64,000 nucleotides of DNA from Sulfurimonas sp. (GCF_041583195.1 NZ_JBFHGL010000007.1:62001-126000), one strand, 5' to 3'; shown: positions 26,065-37,035, numbered from the stretch's first letter. Numbers and translations are program-made. Notes: generated from the letters alone by a model not told the origin.

Positions 26065-26976
26065 TTGTTTGATACACTAATAGATAAACTAAAAAATTCA
26101 ACATACATAACTCTTGAAACTACGCCTGGTCATTCTGCGCAGTTTACTCCGACTATAGAAAAAATAGCAGAGCTTGAGCTTGATAAATATGTAGACGGAT
26201 TTAGTACTACTGACAACCCATTAGCAAAACTAAAATATAACTCGTTATTTGCAGCTAAGATGCTACAAGACAGATTTAACAAACCAGTAATTGCGACTAT
26301 GAGTATGCGTGATCGTAATAAAATTGCGCTTCAGTCTGATCTGCTAGGTGCAAACGAAGTTGATGTTCGCGCAATACTTGCACTAACAGGCGATCCTGCG
26401 AACTTGTCTGATCAGCCACATGTAAAAGGTGTATTTGAGGGTGATTCAACACTTCTTTTAGAGATGATTTCTGCTTTTAATTCCGGTATGAACTATACAG
26501 GTAAACCATTTGCTGTAAGACCTAAAGAGATCTATCCTTTTGCAGTTGTAAATTCTTATGCAAGAAACCCTAAAACTCTTCAGAAGAAGATGCAAAAAAA
26601 GATAAAACACGGTGCACTTGGAATAATAACTCAGCCTGTATATGATGTTGAGAGTGCAAAGCTTCTACTTGATCTTATTGAGAGTGCAAATAACGAGTGT
26701 TGCGGAGATCATAAACGTGCCGAATTGATACTAGGACTTTTCCCTATTACAAAACTAAGAACTGCACAGTTTTTATCTGCTCATGTGCCTGGTATAAATG
26801 TTCCGGATTACTGGATAGATAAACTCCGCATCGCTTCAAAAGGCGGAGAAGCAGAAGAGTATAAGGTCGGATTTGAACTTAGTAAAGAGCTGTTTGAGGA
26901 TCTAAAAGCACTTCATCCAAAGATGCATTTGATGACTGCAAACCAATTTAAAATTGCTAAAGATATATTAATATAA
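26065..26976 (+). CDS. Methylenetetrahydrofolate reductase-like protein
   Basis: The product, about 303 residues, matches the MTHFR (MetF, PF02219) TIM-barrel family: ITLETTPGH, DGFSTTDNP, VIATMSMRDRN, ILALTGDPA, and ALGIITQPVYDVE. MetF makes 5-methyl-THF for methionine synthesis using a flavin. The start is uncertain: TTG at 26059 is one base after AGGA, while TTG at 26065 has a seven-base spacing and is preferred. The N-terminal half is conserved; whether it uses NADH or ferredoxin is not visible. It is followed after nine bases by serS. Confidence 0.85.
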   Translation: MFDTLIDKLKNSTYITLETTPGHSAQFTPTIEKIAELELDKYVDGFSTTDNPLAKLKYNSLFAAKMLQDRFNKPVIATMSMRDRNKIALQSDLLGANEVDVRAILALTGDPANLSDQPHVKGVFEGDSTLLLEMISAFNSGMNYTGKPFAVRPKEIYPFAVVNSYARNPKTLQKKMQKKIKHGALGIITQPVYDVESAKLLLDLIESANNECCGDHKRAELILGLFPITKLRTAQFLSAHVPGINVPDYWIDKLRIASKGGEAEEYKVGFELSKELFEDLKALHPKMHLMTANQFKIAKDILI

Positions 26977-26985
26977 GGGTAAAAA

Positions 26986-28236
26986 TTGATAGATTTAAAA
27001 CTATTACAAAAAGATTTTGAAACAGTTAGTAAAAAATTAATTCGTAAAGGTGTAGATACTGCTCTACTTAAGGATTTAAAAGCAAAAAACGAGCACCTAA
27101 AAGCTGCTAAACAAGCTTATGAAACACTTCAAGCAGATCAGAATGCTATGAGTAAAGAGTTCCCTATCTATAAAAAAGAGGGAAAAGACATTTCTGAACT
27201 TAAAGCCAGACTAGATGAAAACAAGCTAAAAATAGCAGATGCTTTAGAGATCCAAAGAGAGCGTCAAGAAGAGCTTGAAAAAATCGCTATGGCTATTCCT
27301 AATATGCCTGATGATAATGTACCTGATGGTGAGGATGAAGAGGATAATGTTGAGCTTAAAAAAGTTCTTACTCCAAGAGAGTTTAGCTTCACTCCAAAAG
27401 AGCACTGGGAACTGGCTGAGCAAAATGGCTGGATCGATTTCGAGCGCGGTGTTAAACTTGCAACTAGCCGTTTCTCTGTTCAGTTTGGAATGGGTGCAAG
27501 ATTAGAGCGCGCACTTATAAACTTTATGCTTGATTTTAACCGTGAGCGTGGATTTGATGAAGTAAGTGTACCTGCACTTGTAAACCGTACAGCATTAGAG
27601 GGTACTGGACAGCTTCCAAAATTTGAAGATGATCTTTACAAAATGGACAAGCAAGATCTTTTCCTGATTCCAACAGCAGAAGTTCCAGTAACAAATCTTT
27701 ACCAAGATGAGATCTTACGCGAAGATGAACTTCCTAAAAAGATGACTGCATATACATCATGTTTTAGAAAAGAAGCAGGTGCTGCAGGACGTGACACTCG
27801 CGGTATGATCAGACAGCACCAGTTTCATAAAGTTGAGCTTGTAGCTGTTACACATCCTGAGACAAGCGAGAAAGTATTTGATGAAATGGTAGCTTGTGCA
27901 TCTGATATATTGACTGCACTTGAACTTCCACACCGATTAGTAAACTTATGTACAGGAGATCTCGGTTTTGGAGCTGCTCACACTACAGACATCGAAGTAT
28001 GGCTGCCTGGACAGAACACTTACCGTGAAATTAGCTCTATATCAAACACAAGAGAGTTCCAAGCTAGACGCGCAAAAATCCGTTTTAAAGACGGTAAGAA
28101 AAACTCTTTTGTACATACACTAAACGGTAGTTCATTAGCTGTTGGTCGTACACTTGTAGCTATTATGGAGAACTTCCAAAATGAAGATGGAAGCATAGAT
28201 ATTCCTAAAGTTCTAAAACCTTACTTAGGTATGTAA
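26986..28236 (+). CDS. serS: Seryl-tRNA synthetase
   Basis: SerRS charges tRNA-Ser. The 416-residue protein has the N-terminal coiled-coil arm (about 25-105) that contacts the tRNA long variable arm, then the class II core: [36 protein letters not shown] (motif 2, about 260-285), and [17 protein letters not shown] (motif 3). The start is TTG after AAGGGT. It shares a serine-folate theme with serB and the metF-like gene nearby. Confidence 0.98.
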   Translation: MIDLKLLQKDFETVSKKLIRKGVDTALLKDLKAKNEHLKAAKQAYETLQADQNAMSKEFPIYKKEGKDISELKARLDENKLKIADALEIQRERQEELEKIAMAIPNMPDDNVPDGEDEEDNVELKKVLTPREFSFTPKEHWELAEQNGWIDFERGVKLATSRFSVQFGMGARLERALINFMLDFNRERGFDEVSVPALVNRTALEGTGQLPKFEDDLYKMDKQDLFLIPTAEVPVTNLYQDEILREDELPKKMTAYTSCFRKEAGAAGRDTRGMIRQHQFHKVELVAVTHPETSEKVFDEMVACASDILTALELPHRLVNLCTGDLGFGAAHTTDIEVWLPGQNTYREISSISNTREFQARRAKIRFKDGKKNSFVHTLNGSSLAVGRTLVAIMENFQNEDGSIDIPKVLKPYLGM

Positions 28237-28242
28237 CTTATT

Positions 28243-28268
28243 AAATAGGTAGAAACTGCTACCTATTT
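28243..28268. terminator. Bidirectional terminator between serS and the DUF523 gene
   Basis: AAATAGGTAG (28243-28252) and CTACCTATTT (28259-28268) form a perfect 10-base stem around a six-base loop. It sits between convergent genes, with A/T tracts on both flanks built into the stem ends. Confidence 0.75.
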
Positions 28269-28291
28269 GAAATTTATTTCATAACAAACTC

Positions 28292-29236
28292 TTACTTTCC
28301 ACTTTTTATATCTGAACGTAAAGCCAGTTCTTTTGGATATGGTTCTAAAAACATCTGCTCTAATAAATAGATAGATTCATATTTAGTAGCATATATCTTG
28401 AGTGTACTAAGAGGTACAATCAAAGGAACAATCTTTTTAGCATAGTCTTCTATTTGTTCATGCAACATTTTTTTCTCATGTTGGTCAATTGACTTTTTTA
28501 TAAAGCCTGCCATATGTTCAAGTACATTTCTTGTTTTTTTAATACTGCTTTTTTTAGCTATTGTTGTTTTAAAAAGATGTTCATACTCTTCTAATATCAA
28601 ATCAAAAGGTTTTTTATCATGATTACCAACGATCTTACCAAGTGATCTGTAGTGAACTTCAGCTTTAGACTGAAGTAAAAATTTTGCTTTTTGATGAAAA
28701 AGTACTAAGTCTTTCATTTGAGCATTTATTTTAAATTTTTCAAAAGCATCATAAGCAAAAACCTGCATTACAAAATTCTCTCTTAGCCATGGATCATTTA
28801 ATCTGCCTTCTTCCTCCATAGGTAAAAGTGGGAACCTTTCCTTACATATCTTCGCAAAAAGTCCATCTGTTTTACCTTCAGTAAATCCATTTTCAGAATA
28901 TAACTTTGCACTGCTTAAACCACAGCTAGGTGATTTTGACTTAAAGATAATTGCACTTAGTCTATATGAGCTAATTTCATCTAAATTCTCCATAGATGCT
29001 TTTAAAAGTGGATCACTCAGGTCTTCTCCTGTTTTATTTGATTCCACTATCATGGAGTTTTCTTTACTTACTAATCTCAGCGTTGGTCTTGGTGAACCAA
29101 AAGCTAAATCTTCAGGACAAAAACGAATGAACTTGGCAAACTTTGAGAGTTCATCAACTATGAAACTATCTCTCTTATGTCCCTTGTCAAAACGTACTTT
29201 TTCTCCAAGTAAGCAAGCTGATACAGCTATATTCAT
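28292..29236 (-). CDS. DUF523 and DUF1722 domain protein
   Basis: The 314-residue protein starts with the DUF523 domain: MNIAVSACLLGEKVRFDKGHKRD, FCPEDLAFGSPRPTLRL, and SPSCG near 102-106 with the conserved cysteine. The C-terminal half (about 165-305) is DUF1722 (YbgA-type), with LVLFHQKAKFLLQSK and LGKIVGN. The fusion is common in bacteria and its function is not established; links to photolyase or stress operons have been noted in other phyla. It follows the unknown gene upstream by 12 bases. Confidence 0.85.
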   Translation of the reverse strand: MNIAVSACLLGEKVRFDKGHKRDSFIVDELSKFAKFIRFCPEDLAFGSPRPTLRLVSKENSMIVESNKTGEDLSDPLLKASMENLDEISSYRLSAIIFKSKSPSCGLSSAKLYSENGFTEGKTDGLFAKICKERFPLLPMEEEGRLNDPWLRENFVMQVFAYDAFEKFKINAQMKDLVLFHQKAKFLLQSKAEVHYRSLGKIVGNHDKKPFDLILEEYEHLFKTTIAKKSSIKKTRNVLEHMAGFIKKSIDQHEKKMLHEQIEDYAKKIVPLIVPLSTLKIYATKYESIYLLEQMFLEPYPKELALRSDIKSGK

Positions 29237-29248
29237 TAAAACTCCTTT

Positions 29249-30370
29249 TTATGAATTCTTACTTTCAAAATAGTTTAGAAGTCTAAAAAGTTCCTCTTGT
29301 TCATACTTTAGTTTATCTTGATCTAGTGTTTTTAGATAGTATCTTAAAAATGTCTCGGTTGAGTAAGTCCCTTTGATGCCGGAAGTCTTGAAATACTCTT
29401 TTATAGACTTAGATTTAACCGCATTTTTCCACATATATGAATCAAAATCATAAGCTTTATAATTTAGAATTCTTTCTATCATATCTTTATATTTAACTTG
29501 AAGTATAGATAGCTTTTTATCAAACTCTCTAAAATATTTTTTTGTATATATTTGCTTGATATTTACCATATCTTCCAACTCTTCTTTTATACATGCCCTT
29601 TCATGTATAGCATCAACATATACACCGCGGATCTTTTTAAGCTTTGCACCTATACTCAATCTTATCTTTTTATTTGTCGTTGTTTTAAGATTTTCTTCTC
29701 CACTTTTTAGATCTGCTTCTAGTGAGTTAATAAGTTCTGTTAACGATGGAATAGCACTTACATATTTTTCTCTTTGTTCCTGATTTTTTATATACTCGGG
29801 TTGTATTCGTAAAAAAATCATTTCAAAAGCATATTGTGGTATATCAACTTGTTCGCTTAAACTATTGTATGCTTTATGAAGAGTATCTATTGTATTGATC
29901 TTCTCTTTCATTTCACCATGTTCATATATTTTAGGATCCAGACTTCTAAGGTTATTATATGCCGTAAATAAAAAACGTTTTGCTAAAAAATAATCTAATT
30001 GCTCTTTTGTATTTATAACTGAAGGGGGTTTGCCTATTGCCTGTTCTATAGGACTAAAGTGAATTTTTAGGGCTTCATCAACAGTATAAGTTGAGGCTTC
30101 TACTTCCGTTTCATCATCTATATACTCTTCATCTGTTGAAAGATCTCTCTCATAAGCAGGTCTTGAAACAGTTTGATTCTCCGATGAGACGGTTATACCT
30201 ATTAATATATCTTTATCCATCTCACAATCAACTAGCAAATTTACTTCCGGTGCAAGTTCAAACTCATCCCACTCTTCTATAGAGAAATTCATTTTTTCTT
30301 TTGTATGAAGAATTATCTTACCCTTACCGGTTTGCGGATTGTAAAAAATTATTCTACCTTGTATTTTCAT
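29249..30370 (-). CDS. Unknown protein with small OB-like N-terminus and coiled coil
   Basis: I do not recognise a named family for this 373-residue protein. Residues 1-62 (MKIQGRIIFYNPQTGKGKI, then a short beta-rich stretch) look like a cold-shock or OB-type beta barrel, which often binds nucleic acid. An acidic linker follows (about 63-95). The rest is helical and charged, with likely coiled coil around 205-300. There is no signal peptide or membrane helix. It is upstream of the DUF523 gene on the same strand. Confidence 0.6.
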   Translation of the reverse strand: MKIQGRIIFYNPQTGKGKIILHTKEKMNFSIEEWDEFELAPEVNLLVDCEMDKDILIGITVSSENQTVSRPAYERDLSTDEEYIDDETEVEASTYTVDEALKIHFSPIEQAIGKPPSVINTKEQLDYFLAKRFLFTAYNNLRSLDPKIYEHGEMKEKINTIDTLHKAYNSLSEQVDIPQYAFEMIFLRIQPEYIKNQEQREKYVSAIPSLTELINSLEADLKSGEENLKTTTNKKIRLSIGAKLKKIRGVYVDAIHERACIKEELEDMVNIKQIYTKKYFREFDKKLSILQVKYKDMIERILNYKAYDFDSYMWKNAVKSKSIKEYFKTSGIKGTYSTETFLRYYLKTLDQDKLKYEQEELFRLLNYFESKNS

Positions 30371-30445
30371 CTAGAGCCTATAAGTAAAAGTATTGAATAT
30401 TATATCCAATAATAATATAAGAATTAATGTAGAATATATCTATTT

Positions 30446-30880
30446 CTACTTTTTATATTCTTCTATAAATTCACGAGCATTGTCACCACGCCAATACTCA
30501 GCTAAACCTATCAGACCGTCTTTAAGATAACGTGCATCGTAACCTTTTAATTTTAAAAAAGTACGAGCCATGATTGCTCTGTCTTTGTGTGGACATGCAG
30601 TAACTATAGTTTTACTTTTATCAAGTTCATTTAAACGCATCGGCAGTTCATTAAGCGGTATATTTATAGATGCAGGCATATGCCATGCTTCATACTCTTC
30701 TTTGAATCTTATATCTACCAGTTGAGCCTTTTTCTCTTCAAGTAAGACTGAAAGTTCTACCTTACCGATTTTCATAGCTTTACGTTCTTCATAGCTAAAA
30801 CTTTTAAGATACTCGTCATGTTTTGTATCTGCCAAAACTCCTGTCAAACATATACAAAAAATTAAAATTATTTTTTTCAT
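30446..30880 (-). CDS. Periplasmic rhodanese-like protein
   Basis: The 144-residue protein has a signal peptide (about 1-17). The rhodanese domain has LVDIRFKEEYEAWHMPASINIPLNELPMRL in outline and the active-site loop ACPHKDRA with a catalytic cysteine. Single-domain rhodaneses move sulfane sulfur. It lies 27 bases after another exported rhodanese, so the two likely form an operon. In a sulfur-oxidising Campylobacterota cell this may serve periplasmic sulfur handling, which is inference. Confidence 0.85.
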   Translation of the reverse strand: MKKIILIFCICLTGVLADTKHDEYLKSFSYEERKAMKIGKVELSVLLEEKKAQLVDIRFKEEYEAWHMPASINIPLNELPMRLNELDKSKTIVTACPHKDRAIMARTFLKLKGYDARYLKDGLIGLAEYWRGDNAREFIEEYKK

Positions 30881-30907
30881 ATTACTCCAATTTAGTAGAT
30901 AAACTTA

Positions 30908-31369
30908 CTATTTATAAAGTTTCATTACACCCAGACCTGTGTCTATACCATATCCTGCTTTTGTCCAGGCCTTGAGTCCACCTTGAAGGTTAATAGCATT
31001 TTTATAGCCTAACTTTCTTAATGTCTGTGCTGCGAGCGCACTACGGTAACCTCCACGACAGTAAGTAACTATTAATGCATTTTTGTCTTTTATTTTATTA
31101 AGGACCCTAAACTCCAAACTTCCTCTTGTTATGGCATAATGATCATCTGCATATATTTCTCCCTCTGCTCGTTGTTCAACTTCTCTAACATCAAGGAGTA
31201 TTACATACTTACCATCATCGAGCATTTTTTTAAGACTTTGAGGTGTTATCTCGCCAGTTTCCTTTTTAGCCTGATCAATCAACTTTTGTGTTTGTGGATG
31301 TTCTGCCAAAAGATATGTACTAAAACTCATGAGTATTATAAATAAAACTTTTAACATTGTATAGTTCAA
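30908..31369 (-). CDS. Periplasmic rhodanese-like protein
   Basis: The 153-residue protein has a signal peptide (about 1-22) and one rhodanese domain with VILLDVREVEQRAEGEI, the active loop TYCRGGYRSALAA with catalytic cysteine, and the end motif INLQGGLKAWTKAGY. It is the first gene of the rhodanese pair. The active loop differs from its neighbour (CRGGYRS versus CPHKDRA), so the two probably use different partners. Confidence 0.9.
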   Translation of the reverse strand: MNYTMLKVLFIILMSFSTYLLAEHPQTQKLIDQAKKETGEITPQSLKKMLDDGKYVILLDVREVEQRAEGEIYADDHYAITRGSLEFRVLNKIKDKNALIVTYCRGGYRSALAAQTLRKLGYKNAINLQGGLKAWTKAGYGIDTGLGVMKLYK

Positions 31370-31580
31370 AATTCTCTCCTTTTTAATTATTATTACTCTG
31401 TTACACTTATATCTAAATATTTCAGTATATCATAAATAGTTATTTATAGCTTCTTATAAAAGAAATGTTTTCAAAAATACACACCGAAAAAAATATAATA
31501 TTTTTCATCAAATTAAATTTTAATATTAACCAAATTCAATCATATAAATGTTATTATTCCCGTATGCAAAAGGGGATTTT

Positions 31581-32687
31581 TTGTTTAAAAAATTAAAAGA
31601 TAAATTTTTATGTAGAACTATATTTGGATTTGATAATGAAAAAACAAATCAGCAGTTTATGAAGTGGAGAAGGGATCACTCTTATACCCAAATAACATAT
31701 TTAGCTGCCGTAACCGCTACTATGTATGTACTTTTAGCAACTATAAATATATATATCTCACCTAAAGAAATGTTACCTGACGCTGTTATATTAGAGATGT
31801 TTGTTATAGCACCTATGTTATATTTTATCTCCTATATAAGTTATAGAAAAAAAGATTTTTTATATGTAGAGCTAATGCTGTTTATCTCACCCATTGTAGC
31901 CGCTTCTTTACACCTTTACATAATTTCAAAACTAGAAGTATATAACTCTTATCAAGTTGAATTATATCTTATGATCATATGGATCTATACTTTATCAGGT
32001 ATGAGTTATTATCATGCAATTGTTAGCTCCACTATAATATATATTTTGGGAATATCATTGCCATATACAATGTATAGTGATCAGATGCACCCTTTTATAT
32101 TACACACTATGTGGATGAGTATATCTATGATATTTGGCTTATTTGGTGCATATTTAATAAAAAAATCTCAAAAAGAAAACTTCATCAAACAGCTTGAACT
32201 CGAAAAGATGGCTATAGAAGACAAGCTTACAGGTCTTTATAATCGTACAAAACTTGATGAAGTCTTAACACATGAACTACAAAGAGCTTCGAGATATAAA
32301 GAATCAATAGGACTTTTTATAATAGATATAGATTATTTTAAATCTGTTAATGATATGTATGGACATCTTGTCGGTGACCAAGTTATAATTGATATTTCAA
32401 AACTTATAAAGAACAATCTACGTTCAACTGATACTCTTTTTAGATGGGGTGGTGAGGAGTTTATAGTCCTATCACTTGAGACACATAAAGAAGAGGCAAT
32501 GACTATAGCTCACAAAATCAATAACTATATAAAAGAAGCAGAATTTGATTTAGTCGGACATAAAACGGTAAGTATCGGTGTTACTACAAATAATGAAGAT
32601 GATGATGTAACATCAATCATAAAACGTGCCGATGAAGCACTGTATTTAGCAAAAAACAGCGGTCGTGACTGTGTTAAATATATATAA
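31581..32687 (+). CDS. Membrane diguanylate cyclase (GGDEF)
   Basis: The chosen start is TTG at 31581, five bases after AGGGGA; the in-frame ATG at 31548 has no ribosome binding site. The 368-residue product has about six membrane helices (about 38-205) as an input region and a GGDEF domain (about 215-365). The active site is GGEEF in LFRWGGEEFIVL, and RSTD five residues before it is an intact inhibitory site. It should make cyclic di-GMP and be product-inhibited. The signal sensed by the membrane part is unknown. Confidence 0.88.
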   Translation: MFKKLKDKFLCRTIFGFDNEKTNQQFMKWRRDHSYTQITYLAAVTATMYVLLATINIYISPKEMLPDAVILEMFVIAPMLYFISYISYRKKDFLYVELMLFISPIVAASLHLYIISKLEVYNSYQVELYLMIIWIYTLSGMSYYHAIVSSTIIYILGISLPYTMYSDQMHPFILHTMWMSISMIFGLFGAYLIKKSQKENFIKQLELEKMAIEDKLTGLYNRTKLDEVLTHELQRASRYKESIGLFIIDIDYFKSVNDMYGHLVGDQVIIDISKLIKNNLRSTDTLFRWGGEEFIVLSLETHKEEAMTIAHKINNYIKEAEFDLVGHKTVSIGVTTNNEDDDVTSIIKRADEALYLAKNSGRDCVKYI

Positions 32688-32697
32688 CACTCTTTAA

Positions 32698-33474
32698 CTA
32701 ATATAGATCAGCGTGCCCGAAAAACACATCATATTCATCTGTTTTTCTCATACTCTCTAAAATACCCTTTGCTTTTAGTTTTGTCTCTTTGTTAAAATAG
32801 ATAAGCATATTTCTCGAAAATATAAAATCAAATTTTCCCAAATTTCTAAAAGACTCATCAAAAATATTTATTATTTTAAAAGACACAAGTGATTTTACAC
32901 TATCTTTTAAAGCATATTTATCATCCTCTTTAACAAAGTAATTATTTAAAATATCACTAGATAAGTTTCTGACGTTTCTCTCACCGTACTGTGCCACTTT
33001 AGCTTTACTTATCGCATCTGAATTGATATCGATCCCCAATATACTAATTTTACTCGGAGCAACACCTGCCTCAAGCAAACTTATAGCTATTGAGTAAGGT
33101 TCTTCACCTGTAGCTGAAGGTGCACATAATATATCTACACTTGAATTTTTTTCTTTTACAAGTTTAGTAAGCTGTTCTATCTGCTTTACTTCTCTGTAAA
33201 AAAAAGTCTCGTTTGTAGTTAGATGATCAATCAGTTCCTGTTTAAGCTGTGAATCTGATTTTACACGCTCTAACAAGTTTGAAAAAGAGTATATCTCCCT
33301 TCGTCTGCAAAAAGATACAACTTTATTTTTTAATATGCTCTCTTGCCTGTCAAACGTAACGCCAGTTTCATTATGAAAATAATCGGCTATCGGCATAACA
33401 TCATCAAATTCCTCTGTAGGTTTGATTACAACAACAGGCTCATTTTTATCTTTCTTTTTAAAAAAACTAAACAT
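32698..33474 (-). CDS. cheR: Chemotaxis methyltransferase CheR
   Basis: CheR methylates glutamates on chemoreceptors with SAM. The 258-residue protein has the N-terminal helical domain, TTNETFFYREVKQ near 95-107, the SAM site DILCAPSATGEEPYSIAI near 123-140 (the usual cysteine loop), and FDFIFSRNMLIYFN near 219-232. It overlaps cheB by one base. With MCP and cheB it forms a three-gene adaptation operon. Confidence 0.95.
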   Translation of the reverse strand: MFSFFKKKDKNEPVVVIKPTEEFDDVMPIADYFHNETGVTFDRQESILKNKVVSFCRRREIYSFSNLLERVKSDSQLKQELIDHLTTNETFFYREVKQIEQLTKLVKEKNSSVDILCAPSATGEEPYSIAISLLEAGVAPSKISILGIDINSDAISKAKVAQYGERNVRNLSSDILNNYFVKEDDKYALKDSVKSLVSFKIINIFDESFRNLGKFDFIFSRNMLIYFNKETKLKAKGILESMRKTDEYDVFFGHADLY

Positions 33475-34052
33475 TATTCACAAAACTCGTATATTATTTT
33501 TGCTATCTCATCGATATCATAAACTTCTATGTTTGGTACAATTGCTCTTGCACGAGCAGGCATTCCGTCCACTATTGCACTACTCTCATTTTCTGTTATA
33601 CATCTGGCACCATTTAAACTAAGCTCCTTTGAACTACTGACACCATCTTCCCCAATGCCCGTTAAAATCACACATAGTATTTTAATATCTTTTGCCAAAG
33701 ATACGAAAGAGTTAAACAAGGTATCTATATCAGGATTATATGAGTTGTGATCACAAGCTTTGTTTTTAAAAACAAGTTCGGAGTTTTGTTTTTCTATATG
33801 TGTAAAACCTGTGCATAAATATATATGTGCTTTTTTTAATATATTATTATTCTCTACTACGCTTATTATATTTATGTGTTTATCTTGAAGTCTTTGTGCA
33901 AAACTTGGGATAAAACCATCCACCATATGCTGAGCAATTATAAAACTGGTATTTTCCAGCTTAGGTAGAGACTTGATTATTTTTTCTATTTGACTAGGCC
34001 CTCCTGTGGAGGCACCAATAAGCACTATTTTATCAGGTACGGAATGCATCAA
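33474..34052 (-). CDS. cheB: Chemotaxis methylesterase CheB without receiver domain
   Basis: The 192-residue protein is only the methylesterase domain. The catalytic residues are visible: S15 in [10 protein letters not shown]42 in AQHM, and D136 in [10 protein letters not shown]. The receiver domain that gates enzyme activity in E. coli is absent, as is known for Campylobacter jejuni CheB, so control must be different. It overlaps cheR by one base and the MCP gene by 20 bases. Confidence 0.93.
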   Translation of the reverse strand: MMHSVPDKIVLIGASTGGPSQIEKIIKSLPKLENTSFIIAQHMVDGFIPSFAQRLQDKHINIISVVENNNILKKAHIYLCTGFTHIEKQNSELVFKNKACDHNSYNPDIDTLFNSFVSLAKDIKILCVILTGIGEDGVSSSKELSLNGARCITENESSAIVDGMPARARAIVPNIEVYDIDEIAKIIYEFCE

Positions 34053-35670
34053 GTTTTGAGTTAAGCTCGTTAGTCATAGAGTTTAGATGATCACTAGCCG
34101 CAGATATCTCTTCAACACTTCTTGCATTTACAGCAGATATTTCATTTATCTCTGCAACTTTACCAACTATAACTTCAATATCTTCTCCAGTTTTTTCAAA
34201 GTCTGCTACTGTTTTATCACTTGCGCGAACTGCTTCATTAACCAACTCAACCGTAGAGTTTATTTTCTCTTCTACACTTTGAGCTACATTTGCAAGCTCT
34301 TGAATCTCATCTGAATTATTAATCATCTGAGTTGAAGCATCACCTATTGACTGAACTACGACATTGATCGTTGCATTTATCTCTGAAAGTGTTTTTTGAG
34401 TACGCTCAGCCAGTTTTCTAACCTCGTCCGCAACTACGGCAAAACCACGTCCGTGTTCACCTGCACGAGCAGCTTCAATAGCGGCATTTAACGCTAACAA
34501 GTTTGTCTGATCAGCTATATCTGAGATAATAGTAAGTACTGTTTTAACCTCATCAGCATCTTTAGAAAGTGTTTCCATGCTATGAGATAGTTCAACTTCA
34601 ACTTGGGCAGTCTCTTGAACTTTTGATGTAAGAGATATAATGTCGTCTCTTGCAGCATTAAGATTCTCATTAGCTTTTACAATATCTTTCTTAGACTCTT
34701 GCGCATCTTTAATAGCGATAATGATCTCACTTTGAACATCTTTAGCCTGAGTAGATGCTTCATTTACAACTGTAACAGAGTTCTCAACGTTTTGTCCTAC
34801 ACCTAAAGAGGTACTAGACAACTCATGTGAAATTGATGCATTTTCATGACTTGTTTGTTTTACAGAGTTTATAGTAGTTTGAACTTTTTCAATAAATAAA
34901 TTTATATTATCTGCTACATCGCTAATTTCATCTTTTGCTTTTACAACAACCCTTTTTGTAAGATCACCGTCACCAATCGATAGTTCCTTTGTAACTTGAA
35001 GCATATTTGAAAGAGAATTAAGTATATTAGATGAGATTAATATTCCAAGTGAAATAGATGCCACTATTAAAACTACTAGTGCAACAATTGAATTAGTAAC
35101 TATTGAGCTCTCTTGAAGTGTCATATTTTCCGTTGCTTCTACAACTTCCTCTTTAATTGAATCAATAACAGTACTAAGATCAGTTCCAATATTTCCGGCT
35201 ATCGAATCTATCTCATTGTCCAGTGCAGCCCATTGTTCATCTGAAGCACGGGATTCAACCATATTTTTTAGTTTTACTTTTATTACAGGTTCAAGTTTTT
35301 CAAGTGCACTCACTACAGCTTTTGCTTTTGCACGCTCAACTTCAGTATCTGCAGAATTTAAAAACTTACCTTTAATACTATGAAAATTTGAGAAAAGCTC
35401 GTCTAGCTCTTTGACTCTTTCGTCAGAAACAGACCCCTCTTCCTTATCTATAATAATATCCATAGCCATTAGTGTAATGGCAGTATTTAGATGATCTAAA
35501 TCTTTTGATAACATAATTTGCTCAAAGCGTTCTGCCTGTTCATGACCGGTAGATATAAGAGTTTTAGTTTCTGAATGACTGAAAATTATATACATAATAA
35601 ACAGAGCTATTGGTATCAAAACAAGCATAAATACTTTTGCTTTAATTGAGACAGTGTTGAAAAAGTTCAT
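34033..35670 (-). CDS. Methyl-accepting chemotaxis protein
   Basis: The 545-residue receptor has a first membrane helix near 12-30, a periplasmic helical sensor domain (about 31-190, rich in charged helices), a second helix (about 191-213), a HAMP domain (about 214-268), and the signalling domain. The conserved hairpin tip reads [41 protein letters not shown]. It heads the operon with cheB and cheR. The ligand is unknown. Confidence 0.95.
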   Translation of the reverse strand: MNFFNTVSIKAKVFMLVLIPIALFIMYIIFSHSETKTLISTGHEQAERFEQIMLSKDLDHLNTAITLMAMDIIIDKEEGSVSDERVKELDELFSNFHSIKGKFLNSADTEVERAKAKAVVSALEKLEPVIKVKLKNMVESRASDEQWAALDNEIDSIAGNIGTDLSTVIDSIKEEVVEATENMTLQESSIVTNSIVALVVLIVASISLGILISSNILNSLSNMLQVTKELSIGDGDLTKRVVVKAKDEISDVADNINLFIEKVQTTINSVKQTSHENASISHELSSTSLGVGQNVENSVTVVNEASTQAKDVQSEIIIAIKDAQESKKDIVKANENLNAARDDIISLTSKVQETAQVEVELSHSMETLSKDADEVKTVLTIISDIADQTNLLALNAAIEAARAGEHGRGFAVVADEVRKLAERTQKTLSEINATINVVVQSIGDASTQMINNSDEIQELANVAQSVEEKINSTVELVNEAVRASDKTVADFEKTGEDIEVIVGKVAEINEISAVNARSVEEISAASDHLNSMTNELNSKLDAFRT

Positions 35671-35745
35671 TTTTTCCCTTTGTTATATTTTTGTTATATT
35701 GTATTAGTAATAAAATATACTAAAGCTTAAATATATAATTAAACA

Positions 35746-37035
35746 TTATAAAACACGTTTTTTATAAGCTTTTAAGATCAACGCAACACCTATGATTCCT
35801 GCTATAAATGATGCTATAAAGATACCTATTTTGACAGCCGCTATCGTGTTTTGGTCTAAAAATGCCAGTTGTGTTATAAAAATCGACATAGTAAAACCGA
35901 TTCCACCTAAGAAGCCAACAGCTATTATCTCATCCCATCCAAGGTCATCTGGTTTTTTAACTATTTTCATCTTTTGCGCAAGATAAGTAAAACCATAAAT
36001 ACCCATAGGTTTACCTAAAATTAATCCTAAAACTACCCCAAGAACGATCAGCATATTCTGTGAAACGGCTGAGAAGTCAAGTATAACACCGGCATTTGAA
36101 AAAGCAAACAAAGGCATGATCACAAAAGCAGAAAAACCGTGAAGTTGGTGTTCTAACTTTACCAAAGGGTTTTGAACCTTGTCGTAGTTATAAGCTATAT
36201 CTTCTAGAGCATCTATTTGATGATGATTTAAAATAGGGATCTCATCTATATTTTTTTCAAACTCTTTTACAGACTCATTTGTACTTTGTATAAAATCCTG
36301 CTCATTAACTTTTGATCTTATAGGTATTGCAAATGCTAAAAGAACACCAGCTATTGTTGCGTGAATACCTATAGAATGGATAAAGATCCATAAAGCTATT
36401 CCAAGAAGCAGATAAGGCATAAGCATAGTCACTTTTTTAATATTTAAAGCCCAGATAAGACCATATACTACTGCTGCATGTAAAAAATACTGTGCATGAA
36501 TTTCACTCGTATAAACAGTTGCAACTACTATAACTGCACCAAGATCATCAACAACTGCAAGTGCTACTAAAAAAAGCTTTAGTGCAGGATTTACTTTTTT
36601 ACCAAGAAGCATTAAAATACCTAATGCAAATGCTATATCTGTAGCCATTGGAATTCCGAAACCTTTAGGATCATCCATATTTAAAGAAACATATATAAGC
36701 GCAGGAATTATCATACCTCCGATTGCTGCTACAATTGGAAAACTCGCTTTTTGAATCGATGACAACTCACCGATAAGCAACTCTCTTTTGATCTCCAAAC
36801 CTACCATAAGAAAAAATAGGGCCATAAGTCCATCATTTATCCAGTGCATTAAACTCATAGATATCGTATGTTCACCTATTGTCACACCTAAAGCCATATT
36901 CCACAAAGCAAAATAACTCTCGCTTAATGCGCTGTTTGCAACGATTACGGCTGCCAATGTGGCTGCAAAAAGTAAAATACCACTAAATGATTCGTCTTTT
37001 ATAAATCTTTCAATTGCATGAAGATGCTCAGTCAA
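35746..37035 (-). CDS. nhaA: Na+/H+ antiporter NhaA
   Basis: NhaA expels sodium in exchange for protons. The 429-residue protein has about 12 helices. ALAVVDDLGAVIVVA near 163-177 holds the two adjacent aspartates for ion binding, and ATDIAFALGIL near 133-143 is conserved. An inserted loop (about 242-295) is charged and is common in epsilonproteobacterial NhaA. Presence fits a marine or brackish lifestyle. Monocistronic. Confidence 0.97.
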   Translation of the reverse strand: MTEHLHAIERFIKDESFSGILLFAATLAAVIVANSALSESYFALWNMALGVTIGEHTISMSLMHWINDGLMALFFLMVGLEIKRELLIGELSSIQKASFPIVAAIGGMIIPALIYVSLNMDDPKGFGIPMATDIAFALGILMLLGKKVNPALKLFLVALAVVDDLGAVIVVATVYTSEIHAQYFLHAAVVYGLIWALNIKKVTMLMPYLLLGIALWIFIHSIGIHATIAGVLLAFAIPIRSKVNEQDFIQSTNESVKEFEKNIDEIPILNHHQIDALEDIAYNYDKVQNPLVKLEHQLHGFSAFVIMPLFAFSNAGVILDFSAVSQNMLIVLGVVLGLILGKPMGIYGFTYLAQKMKIVKKPDDLGWDEIIAVGFLGGIGFTMSIFITQLAFLDQNTIAAVKIGIFIASFIAGIIGVALILKAYKKRVL

